This document shows positions 54,829 to 64,000 of a stretch of DNA of 64,000 nucleotides, piece by piece. The translations under genes and the position numbers were made by a program. Position 1 is the first letter of the stretch. Each line of letters opens with the position of its first letter. Under the pieces are notes generated by a model. The model had not been told where the DNA came from. It saw only the letters and a program-made list of their open reading frames with translations, and made no database searches. Source of the DNA: Atrina japonica (taxonomy: Eukaryota > Mollusca > Bivalvia > Pterioida > Pinnidae). The stretch spans positions 62,001 to 126,000 of the forward strand of contig BROG01000994.1 in NCBI GenBank assembly GCA_030159075.1, written 5' to 3'.

Positions 54829-55075
54829 GACAGAATCATTTATTTTACCTATTTTAATATACGGATGTAAAATATGGGATTGTACCAAAATTAAATTAAT
54901 TGAAAAACTTCATTTAAAGTATTGTGAATATATACTACATAAGACGACTACTAATATTATTGTATACGATGAACTAAGCAGATTCCCATTATCAATTAAT
55001 ACTAAATAAGAATTATTATATTTTGGGCCAAATTTCATTTCCTCCCTACAACAAATAAATTAGCTCACAAGATAT
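54826..55075 (+). pseudogene. LINE relic L2, right part after the Penelope-like insertion
   Basis: Opens ATGTTTGACAGAATC and encodes FDRII, LIYGCKIWDCTKIKLIEKLH, LKYCEYILHKTT and VYDELSRFPLSI: the post-RT region of the same LINE, directly continuing QLH at 52985. Its end meets the oppositely oriented LINE L3 near 55050-55075. Confidence 0.8.
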
Positions 55076-55870
55076 ATCATTTAGCACACCTTGGATTAAA
55101 TATCTGAACCAATAGCTGTCTATATTATACAAAAAGGAACATAGGATAAATACAAGTTCACCCCTGTTTAGGAAAATACAGTTACTCCAGTACGACACCA
55201 TCTTCTGTTTTATATTAATTAATAGGGGGTGTCTCCCTAATTCTCCATAAACCATGTAATTTGGAGTTTTATTATTAATATTTAAGATATAGTTGCAAAA
55301 TTTTAAATGTATTTTTCCTATCAGTGATATCTTTGAGAATCCCCATACTTCACAACTATACAGTACATAGGCGTCGGAAGCAAATTGAAAGTGGGGGGGG
55401 GGCTAAACCAACTTAAAACACACACGCCAGAAGTGGGAGGGCTAAACCAACTTAAAACAAACACACGCCAGAAACGTCTTGGGGGCTAAGCCCCAATTTT
55501 CAACACCTATGCCTATCTTTGCAAAAAAAGTGGGGGGCTAAGCCCCCCCCCCCCTAGCCCCCCGGCTCCGACGCCTATGCAGTAAAACAGATTAAACTAT
55601 TTTATCAAAAAGGTCTAGTTGAAGATCTATTGAAAGATTATGCTGTTTACATTTTCTTATAACATTATACATGGCTCTGGTGGGTTTATTATATTGATGT
55701 CATATGTTGTAATTGAATGAACCATTTTTGGTAAGATAAACACCCAAATAATTAAAATGTTCGACTATGTCAATAATTTGATTTTGATTGATAAACACAT
55801 GTTTACATTGTTTTCTTTGACGTTTTCCAAAAATCATTATTTTCGTCTTTTCAACATTATCCTTGTTTCT
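55046..55870 (-). pseudogene. LINE relic L3, C-terminal region
   Basis: Minus strand: NVEKTKIMIFGKRQRKQ, NQIIDIVEHFNYLGVYL, AMYNVIRKCKQHNLSIDLQL, LFDKIV, then (after removing the 214-bp element 55366-55579) SVLLYSCEVWGFSKISLIGK, HLKFCNYILNINNKTPN and MVYGELGRHPLLINIKQKMV. Same family as L2 but converging on it. Confidence 0.8.
55366..55579. mobile_element. 214-bp MITE with CATAGGCGTCGG ends and 5-bp duplication
   Basis: Left CATAGGCGTCGGAAGC, right (complement) CATAGGCGTCGGAGCC. CAGTA flanks both ends (55361-55365 and 55580-55584). The interior is G/C-run-rich with GGGGCTAAGCCCC-like palindromes. Removing it with one CAGTA restores the LINE L3 reading frame. Confidence 0.88.
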
Positions 55871-55896
55871 TCACTTAGAGCAATAACCATGGATAA

Positions 55897-56180
55897 TGTT
55901 CAGTTGGTGCTGTAAATGTTTAATTTGTGCTGTTAATGTCCAGTTAATGCTGTAAATCTTTAGATTGTGCTGTAAATGTTCAGTTGGTGCTGTAAATCTT
56001 TAGTTGGTGCTGTAAATGTTCAGTTGGTGCTGTAAATATTCAGTTGGTGCTGTTAATGTTCAATTGGTGCTGTTAATGTTCAATTGGTGCTGTAAATGTC
56101 CAGTTAATGCTGTCAATGTCCAGTTAATGCTGTAAATGTTTAGTTGATGCTATAAATGTTCAGTTGGTGGTAAATCTTTA
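55897..56180. repeat. 20-bp minisatellite
   Basis: About 14 units of GTTCAGTTGGTGCTGTAAAT with variants (CCAGTTAATGC, CTTTAGTTGG). Confidence 0.92.
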
Positions 56181-56417
56181 GCTGATTCAGATACCAGAAA
56201 AGTGCATCTGCATAAAGTAAAACAAAAAGATTTTAAGTATATATTAGTTTCATTCTGTATTTTCTGCACTGCACTGATTCTTGCTTTGATACCTTCATAC
56301 ATGTTTATAATAATATGAAAACATTTACCAGTTAAGTACCTTGTAAAACATAATTGTAAGAATCAAAATAAAATGACTTTGTAGCCCAGAAATAAATGTC
56401 TGAATGTAGCATTGTAC

Positions 56418-56481
<64 letters not shown>
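56418..56481. repeat. (TA)n(TG)n microsatellite
   Basis: Five TA then about 27 TG units. Confidence 0.95.
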
Positions 56482-56482
<1 letters not shown>

Positions 56483-56562
56483 GAATTTACTAATTTACGA
56501 TAACTTCAAATTTAAGAATTTTAGTAAAATGGCCTAATTGTCCGAATAGCCTCTCCATCACG

Positions 56563-57165
56563 GAGCAATATAAAACTACAAATACAAAGGTATTCATCTT
56601 CAGGATGCCTAGGAGGATAATATACAAATCTGGTGAACATTGGACAAACACGGACCTCTTGAAATCCTGAGGTGTCCTGGAGGAGAAAGCATTCCCTGTC
56701 GCCCGGTCACAACCCACTGCGAGCCCAATCAAATTCAAATAAAATAAGTACCGTCTAAATTGGTACATATGACTCAACAATCGCAATCGAACCGGTAACT
56801 CAACATTTGTTTGTTTATTATTGTTTAACGTCCCACTCAATTCATTTCATGTAAAAGAGTACTGATTGCAAAGAAGGTCATTATGCCTATACGATTACCG
56901 ACCGTCAGATTTGCGGAACGTTGGCGTCAAATTCTCGATATCCCTGTGACGATAACTTATCAGTAAATAGTTTGTCTCTGTGTATGAAATGTTCATATGT
57001 TGAACAAGTCCTAGAATATCGGATCATTTTCGAATAAACACCATATGCAGGTGATTGTAAGCATATCACTACTTAAATGTGGAAAAATTAACGAAATGCC
57101 GAAATCGTCGCGTTTGTTGTATAACATGGTTGTTAGTACAACTCCGTCTGTTAATCTTAATAATA
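56563..57165 (-). mobile_element. Penelope-like element copy E, decayed 3' fragment
   Basis: Carries the 3' tail (CACGGACCTCTTGAAATCC, GGAGGAGAAAGCATTCCCTG) and the C-terminal coding part (GTGTATGAAATGTTCATATG; CATATGCAGGTGATTG; CCGAAATCGTCGCGTTTG) in order, with many changes. A short SINE 3' piece sits inside it at 56808-56840. Confidence 0.75.
56808..56840 (-). mobile_element. SINE 3' end fragment
   Basis: TTGTTTGTTTATTATTGTTT followed by AACGTCCCACTCAA, identical in layout to the tail of the SINE at 48718-49007. Only about 33 bp, inserted in Penelope-like copy E. Confidence 0.65.
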
Positions 57166-57239
57166 TAGGAATTCTATAGTTTTCTGTATTGAAAACTGAA
57201 ATTTTGTATTCAGTCTGAGATTGTTTCATTATCCCAGAC

Positions 57240-58310
57240 TCGGGTAAAAGCTAGGAATATGTGACATTGTTGTATACAGATCCCTTTTTTCATTGGATAT
57301 CCTACCTTTCTTCTAATCAATTGTTGTAACACCGCGAAAATATGAACGTTACCTTACTGTTTTATACATTGTTTGTATCGATTAAAGAATCTTTAACATA
57401 TGTGTTATATAGATCTGTGTCTTTGTTTAATATCAGTAAGTATAGAGGCATTCCAAAAATTTCCTCTGTTAAGCGTCCGCTGATAGACAGAAAAAAACCA
57501 CAAACCTTTGGGGGAAATTTAAATATATAACACTAAAATGAACAGAAACAATTCTTTTCATCATCATGAAAACTAACATTCCATACGCTATTTATAAGTA
57601 TGTGCCAAAGTTATGGATTTTATAAGTTTAATTTGTTTTTCGTTTCATTTTAGATTTTTTTTCATATTAGGAAAATACTTAAATTTGCATGGAATTGCAT
57701 TTGTTCTCATAAAAATGTCTTAGTTATGTTTGTTCTTTGGTTTTGTTTTGTTTTGTTTTTGTTTTAAGATTTCCAGAATTTTATTTACTATAACTGCAAA
57801 CTGTGTATCATCATACAATATGGCTATCAAAAATAACGCGTTTGACTCATGTTTGCTGTGTTTTAGCTTTTATATGATACACTTAAGATGGAAAAACAGT
57901 TGCTTTGTTTACAACATGGGAGGGTAAAATGAGCCCAGCGATCTGATTGGTCATTAAATGAAAAAATTAGTTTTGCCACTAATAAGTGAAATAAAGGTGA
58001 TAAAAAAGATACATGAATATTGGTAGTACTTTGGAAATTATAGGGTTGACGGTTGAAAATTTAGAGGGAGGGGGTCATATGAGAATAGATATTTTCCTTT
58101 GGTGCGGAATACTACGAGTTGTAAACAAGTGAAAATTTGAAGTAAAAATGCAACGGCAACCTATACTTTTGATAGCATATTCTGTTATCAAAAATATTGA
58201 TCTTTCAGCACAGGGTATTGATTTGACCCAGATTTAATAAACATGGGAGTGACAGTGACCTGAAGTTTTGTAAATTAGCATTGATGCCTATGGAAAAATA
58301 TTTGGTGGTG
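57240..58310. other. Intergenic, no gene recognised
   Basis: AT-rich with no coding exon or bounded element recognised. Confidence 0.4.
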
Positions 58311-58316
58311 TCTGTG

Positions 58317-58467
58317 CTGGGCCTGGCACCATAAAACTTAAGAATTACTTAAGTCTAAACATTTTACTCAACTTTGGCTAATCGTGTAATCTGATTGGCT
58401 GAGCAGGCAAAGTTGAGAAAATTCTCAAACTTGAGTAAATTCTCAAATTTTATGGTGCCGGGCCCAG
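58317..58467. mobile_element. 151-bp MITE with CTGGGCCTGGCACCATAAAA ends
   Basis: Left CTGGGCCTGGCACCATAAAA, right (complement) CTGGGCCCGGCACCATAAAA. The subterminal ACTTAAG/ACTCAAG motifs are also paired. No clear target duplication. Confidence 0.7.
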
Positions 58468-58961
58468 ATATCCAAAGTATGCAATTTCTTTTCACAGTCC
58501 GTATTATATAAAAACTAACATACCGTGCCCGATCTATAGACCATGCGAACGATCTTTAACCCTTTAACCACGTAGCCACAGCCTGGCCAGCCCAGATGGA
58601 TAAATAGTATGGTCCACCAAAACTCGGGGGGTGAACATGTCAAAATTACATTTTATATCTATACAAAATTAAACGTCTAGATCATGCAATCCCGAATTCT
58701 GACGATGGCCCTAACCATTCCTTGACATGGGCGAGCCCAATTTAGGCGACCACATGGGTCATTGAGTCAGCCAGTATAAAAACTATCATTACATATATTT
58801 TGGACGGACAATGCATACTGTGGACGTCCCAAGTGTTAACAATTGTGTTAGCATTGTCGACAGGACTTGGTGATGTGTGGTTCAACCACTATTGTGTAAC
58901 TTAAGTATTATTTTTAGAATGTCTTAAACATCGTTTAACTGACAACTTTATACAGACCAGA

Positions 58962-59330
58962 GATGACTTTTTTTTATTCTTCATCTAAATGTATTTTGTA
59001 TAAGCATCTTATTGATAATGTTGGTGTTCGGTTTTATTTGACAAACTGTATTCCAGATAATTATATTTGTCTTTTAACAAAATTCAGATTGTCTGCTAAT
59101 CAGCTTAGAATAGTACAAGGTAGATACAACGGAACAGCTAGACCTGTGAATTCTGTTAAATGAACGAGATAGAGGACGAATACCATTTCATTTTAATTTG
59201 TCAATTGTATATATATATATATATATTCGATATGCTTGTATCAAAAACTGATATTACTGGAATCATGCTTCTATGTTTAAACTAGTACAACTGATGTCAC
59301 TTCAAAACAGAAAACGTTTGTGTAATCTTG
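58962..59330 (+). pseudogene. LINE relic L4, extreme C-terminus
   Basis: SSKCILYKHLIDNVGVRFYL, LLTKFRLSANQLRIVQGRYN and, one frame on, EIEDEYHFILIC match the post-RT end of the same LINE type (TKIRLSSHKL...GRY...DEYHFILICP). A small (TA)n lies at 59211-59226. Confidence 0.7.
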
Positions 59331-59875
59331 TTTTTTTTTTTTTAAAAGTGCTTTACAGTTACGATCTAGGCAAAATATAGTCTTAAATTTATTTTTGTAG
59401 ATTTAAATAATAATTTTCATGTATGTCCATATGGCTTAAAGCGAATAAACAACTAGAACTACAACAAATACATTTATCATCATAAAACATGAATCGATGA
59501 AGATCTATAAACATGTCTGACCTCGAAATTGTATAGATGAACTACATGTATAAAATAAAGCATTTATATAAACCTTATACAATAATATATGTACCATACA
59601 ACATACCCAATTGCATTATACATAAATATTCATGTAGTATGTGAGGATGGATTGATAGATAATAAATCTATGCATTATGTTATATGATGGAACTTAAAAG
59701 CTCCATTAATAAATTAACTAAAGTAAACTATGTCTCTTTTAGTAGAATTAAATAATTGTATAAACTTGAACACATTTGATCTTTTAGTTAAGTATTTCCT
59801 AATGTATTTTTCTAAGCTCAACAAACATTTTACATTCTATTGTAAAGTGATATTAATCTTCAATCACAATTTTGT

Positions 59876-59918
59876 CACACACACACATACACACACACAC
59901 ACACACTATATATATATA

Positions 59919-59984
<66 letters not shown>
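59876..59984. repeat. (CA)n(TA)n microsatellite
   Basis: About 15 CA then about 38 TA units with one interruption. It cuts LINE relic L5. Confidence 0.95.
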
Positions 59985-59987
<3 letters not shown>

Positions 59988-60760
59988 TATAATTTCTTTC
60001 TAATCTTTCTCTTGCATATCTACCAGTTTCTACTCTCAAAGAATGTGCAGATGTCTTGAGTTTTCTTAAGCAAATTCTCATCTGTCTACTACTACTAAAA
60101 GATAAACACTAAAGCCAGTTATAACTCATTATATAATAAAAATTTACTACTGTTTTGTATTGAAGAATACCATTTCTGTATAAAATTATCTTTGACTCTT
60201 TGTTTAAAGCTTTCCAAAAATGAAAAATTGTTCCTTATTAAATTGGCTGACTTCAAGCATATATTAAACCATATTCATACAAAATGAATTTAAAATTACT
60301 TGTTCAATTGTCTTACCATTTACATAATCTTCTGAAGTTCGCTGATACACAATTTTTTTTTTATAATATTATCTGAACAATGAAGTTTTAACCAATACTT
60401 GATCATATTTACAAATCTAATGACGTATAAGGGAAATATCTCTAGCTCACCGTACATAACATCATTACAAGCACTCATTTTTTATCGAAGACCTATTTTT
60501 ATACCTAAGATTACTTTTACAAAATTTTAAGTGGACGCACTCAAACTGTTTAGATTGTGTACAACCCCAGCTTGCGATCCATAATTTAGAATTGACTGAA
60601 CAAAAGCATCAACAAATTGTAGACTAATACCCGGACTGAAATCGTCTGGTATAAGATAGAAAACCATTCATCGCTTTGAGTGACTTACCATATACAAAGT
60701 ATCTAATAGAAAGATATCTTTTTGATTTTAGTGTGAATGCTATACATAAAAAATAACTTG
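59988..60760 (-). pseudogene. LINE relic L5, C-terminal region
   Basis: Minus strand in broken frames: HLKFCKSNL, MYGELEIFPLYVIRFVNMIK, NFSFLESFKQRVKDNFIQKW, MRICLRKLKTSAHSLRVETG and RYARERLE. This is the thumb and C-terminal part of a LINE related to L2-L4 but diverged from them. Confidence 0.7.
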
Positions 60761-60764
60761 GAAT

Positions 60765-61047
60765 GACCTATAGAGGTAAAGACAAGAAACCGTTAATTGT
60801 GTTTGAACATAATTGTTTTATTATTTTCTGGGGCATATCCCGGATTCCGACCGGAAAATCTGTGATTAGTTTTTGCAAGATCGCCTCTGCGGTTGTCCAA
60901 ATCTGAAAATTCCAAAAATGTACCAAGAGAATATATTCCCAAATACCAACCCCGGCATTCAGCCTCTGTCTGATTTAATTTAATTTGGAGAGTTATTCAA
61001 TACGTTTTGTATATCAATTACGTCGAAATTCTTACCTGATTTTTGTA

Positions 61048-61103
<56 letters not shown>

Positions 61104-61500
61104 CAAAACACCATTAAATTCGGGACAGAATTTCAGCCTGTTTATCAATGTGATAATTTCGAAATTATTAAAGTTCCTAATTTTTCGCATGACAACTTCA
61201 AAGTTAGCTCTCAGGACTTGAAAAATTGTGAGATTTCTAAAAGCTGGATAATATTATACCTCTTTGGGTTATCAAATTTCAGGGGGAAATGAAAACGGTG
61301 TGAGTGTTTCCTATCTCTTAAACGGATTATGTACAGTAAGGCATATTTGCTATGAACATTTAGATAGTAAAATCACCACCTTTCAAATTCTGGTCCGCCA
61401 CTGAACTTTGTACACAAGAATTTGTTTCAACATCCAGATCTGAAAACGGCAGCCGGATTTGACTCTAACATTTAATTTCTCCCCACGCTTCACATCCGTT
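60765..61500. other. Upstream region of the ceramide synthase gene
   Basis: Includes an (AAT)n tract (61048-61101). No promoter element can be named with confidence; the ATG at 61521 is preceded by a C-rich stretch (TTTCTCCCCACGCTTCACATC) near 61480. Confidence 0.35.
61048..61101. repeat. (AAT)18 microsatellite
   Basis: Uninterrupted trinucleotide repeat about 420 bp upstream of the ceramide synthase start. Confidence 0.96.
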
Positions 61501-61520
61501 TAATATTGTCAACCTCACAA

Positions 61521-61705
61521 ATGGCTTCCATAATCCAAACCGTCTACTCCACATTTTGGAGCGAGTGGTTTTGGCTCCCAGAGGGTACAACATGGAACGA
61601 CTTACGAAATGTAAAGGAGGGAGAATATTATCCTCAAGTCTCGGACTTAATCATCCCCATGTATTTGGCTTTAGTAATATTTGTAGTAAGGAAGGCATTC
61701 GAAAG
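61521..61705 (+). CDS. CERS: Ceramide synthase, first coding exon (gene continues beyond window)
   Basis: Ceramide synthases are multi-pass ER proteins that N-acylate sphinganine or sphingosine with a fatty acyl-CoA. This exon encodes 61 full codons: MASIIQTVYSTFWSEWFWLP, EGTTWNDLRN, YYPQVSDLIIPMYLALVIFV then VRKAFE with a split Arg at the GTGAGT donor. It matches the family N-terminus in order: FW(x)E(x)(F/L)WLP, TW(x)DL, DL, first membrane span (about residues 43-57), then RxxFER. It is closest in wording to the CERS5/6 type, but one exon cannot decide the paralogue. The homeobox-like and TLC/Lag1 catalytic parts must lie beyond 64000; I found no second exon in 61706-64000. Confidence 0.9.
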
Positions 61706-63805
61706 GTGAGTCAAACTTATAGGGTGTGCGCCGACTCGTGTCGGCATCATACGACTCTGAAAGTGGTATACCTTGTTTTGCACTGTTGCATCTATTCATG
61801 GTTTATGATGTCCCGGATCAATGTATGGTATATGTTTGGAGTCGTTTTATTGTACGTCAGTTTTATCATTTCATCTTGGAAAGCCGATATTATCCGGATA
61901 TCGATGGTTTTAACATCACGTGTTTTCGTTTATTGTAATCTGAAATGGGGTCATCGGTGGGACGATGTTTTTCTGTTCTGAATACAATTGTAGATTTTAA
62001 TGAAAAATTTGGAGGAAACTACCTCTTTTTATCCAAATGTATAAGTGTTATATGCATTTTTAACATAAATTACACTCAACGCGGACAAAAACGGTTTCAC
62101 TCTAGCCAGTTAAGTGTCCCATTCAATTTCAAATCATAGTCAGTAGTCTAATCTTCTTACTCTCAGTTCAACTGCATGCTTATCGCTTGTGATCATGTTT
62201 AATATTGACTAAGAATTTGGCCCTTGACCTGTTCATCACCCAACCCTGTTTTTTCAATCATTAGTTTAAACTACATGTATACTGTGGAGACGGTACTGAA
62301 TGGTTGAATATATAGAATTTGTAAGACGAAGGGCAGGGGAAATAGATGTATTGATTTAATGATTATATCCTTGATGTATGAATTAATTAAAGATATGTCC
62401 TATGTTAATTAATTGATTTTAAGTGTGTATATGTATAATGTACCATATCTATGTAATAAAAAATTATGGACAGATTATACAATTTATAATTAGTAGATCT
62501 GGGAGATTATTTCTGCATGCATAATGATACAATGTGTACATGTACATATAGGTATTGTGTACACAATGTGGTGTTCTTCAGTTAAATCATTACAGTCTAA
62601 GTCAAATCAAATCATAAATATAAATTAAAATTCTACTTTTGTAACACAACCAATCATCTACATAAACACACTTTTGTACTGATATCAGCGAAAAACTAAA
62701 AATATATCCTACATGCATATATCTTTTCATCAGACCTAGATAACATAATTTGTATGACCATTTCAATTTATTAAAATAAGTTTTATATGAGAATCTCTAC
62801 GTTAGCCTTATGATAGAAATTAATTGAGTCATGTGAGCATTGATTATTCATGCCAATTAAATCATGATGATGAAGGGAAACAACTTGTAATACTTCTGGT
62901 TTTTTTTTAATATCCTATACACTTCTTTGTACATCAACTACATGTCATTTGATAATACCCAAAATTCTTAGAAAAAGCATCTTTCTGAAGATTACAGACT
63001 GGTAAAACAAATGCTTGTATTCTTCCACTTTTGTTTTTGCAAATAAAAAGAAAATAATGGCCACCATGCCAGGCTATGTCATTTCATACCTTCATAGGGA
63101 ATAAATAATCATGAACATTTCAGGCCAGACATAAAATATTTTCTGTTTGCTGTTTACCGACTCTACCCTTTTACCTGTGGGTAGGTAGGTAGGGAAATTA
63201 TTTTATTTTATTGGAAATTTTTCTGTCATCGTGCAGTCAGTCATTTTCTGTACAAACTATAATGAAAATAAATGTAAATGAGGACACATTAAATATTTCA
63301 TAAATGTTTGAGACAGACATGAGAAAAGAGAGGTTCTTTATAAAATATCAATAAGTTTTCATTGTACAACAATTATCTATCGAATCTCAATGGTCATCTC
63401 ATAGCATTTGTTCACTGGTTGCAAGTTAAACACACTTGCCGATATTACATCAGAGGCTCAATTAGACCTCCCAACTATCGGCAATCAGTGACACGGCGAG
63501 GCAGTGTTTATAATAAAGTACATGGTGAGAGTCTTTTAAAATGATAACTTTTCCGGGACATTTCAATATATTTCTAATGTAAATTAGAGAAATACACAGG
63601 GTTATGTTAAAGAAAACAGGTGTATAAATTTAATTTATTTCATTTTACTAGATTTGATATCGTTTTTGTAAAATTATTACGTTTTGACAAATATTTTTGA
63701 AATAAAAAAATAACAGGAGGTAACTCTTATGTAACTGTCTACACGATTTTATGTTTGCTATAACATTATTCCCTTCAGCTTTCATGAAAGGAGGAAACAT
63801 CAAAC
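61706..63805. other. Ceramide synthase intron 1, no exon recognised
   Basis: AT-rich. Open frames just past the donor (61726-61981) show no similarity I can name and are likely chance. Confidence 0.45.
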
Positions 63806-64000
63806 AAATTTACACAGGTGTTTCATAAATTGTTTATCTTAGGAAAACATGTATCACACAGGATTTTTGGTTTACTATTTTTATAAATAGTATTTGTAGA
63901 GAAAATACATGTGTCATTCTGGGATATAGTAGTAGCTAAGGCCGATTTTAAGCGATTTTTTGAGTGAGTAAAATCTTAATAAATCCCTTTGGAGATTCTG
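63806..64000 (+). mobile_element. Second copy of the 24799-26262 element interior, cut by the window edge
   Basis: From AAATTTACACAGGTGTTTCA to TCCCTTTGGAGATTCTG the sequence follows 24858-25071 closely (about 90%) with a roughly 17-bp deletion near 63945. It starts abruptly without the CAGCGCTC end, so this copy is truncated or the shared block is a separate nested repeat. Confidence 0.8.

Noticed and set aside
54640..54830. Hammerhead ribozyme in the Penelope-like 3' tail
   Set aside because: Such ribozymes occur in many Penelope-like elements, but I found no CTGATGA plus GAAAC core in the tail of any copy here.
59730..60081. Open frames of alternating Tyr/Ile or Thr/His
   Set aside because: Translation of the (CA)n(TA)n microsatellite.
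61556..61981. 141-codon frame overlapping the ceramide synthase exon
   Set aside because: Out of frame with the conserved N-terminus and runs through the GTGAGT donor; chance frame.

Overview
This is a eukaryotic nuclear window: AT-rich, with small exons in long introns, and full of transposon debris and simple repeats. The host genes are ordinary animal housekeeping genes. The repeats (permuted Penelope-like elements, a tRNA-derived SINE ending in GTTTAACGTCCCACTC on its complement, short TIR elements) look like those of a lophotrochozoan, most likely a bivalve mollusc. That placement is inference from family resemblance, not from a marker gene.

Three host genes are supported. (1) Bases 992-19279, minus strand: the 5' part of a PRPF40 (U1 snRNP-associated pre-mRNA-processing factor 40) gene. 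Thirteen coding exons join in a consistent frame into 420 residues holding the proline/methionine-rich N-terminus, two WW domains, FF1 and most of FF2. The rest lies beyond base 1. (2) Bases 24467-35185, minus strand: a complete ribosomal protein L27 gene, four coding exons and 136 residues. A probable non-coding leader exon was not located. (3) Bases 61521-61705, plus strand: the first coding exon of a ceramide synthase. The rest lies beyond base 64000. PRPF40 and RPL27 lie in tandem; the ceramide synthase points the opposite way, with about 26 kb of repeat-rich DNA between it and RPL27.

The introns of PRPF40 carry long tandem arrays (71, 97, about 15, 28 and 43 bp units), a (TA)n tract and several short inverted-repeat elements. 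RPL27 introns carry three larger non-autonomous DNA transposons whose ends and target duplications can be read (24799-26262, 29799-32205, 34263-35018) and a SINE. Bases 20990-22820 hold a decayed LINE.

Bases 38.8-60.8 kb are a retroelement graveyard. Five copies of one Penelope-like element family occur (four minus, one plus), none intact. The longest (45352-48560, minus) places a GIY-YIG endonuclease before the reverse transcriptase, the permuted order of the Naiad/Chlamys clades. One copy (52990-54828) is nested inside a LINE whose two halves can be rejoined by eye. A 214-bp element in a neighbouring LINE leaves a 5-bp duplication, and removing it restores the LINE frame.

I found no tRNA or rRNA gene, CRISPR array, operon or complete autonomous transposon. 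I see no clearly new biological system. The best leads are the permuted Penelope-like cluster, the satellite built from a tRNA-derived SINE head, the higher-order minisatellite in PRPF40, and several TIR families whose boundaries are defined here.
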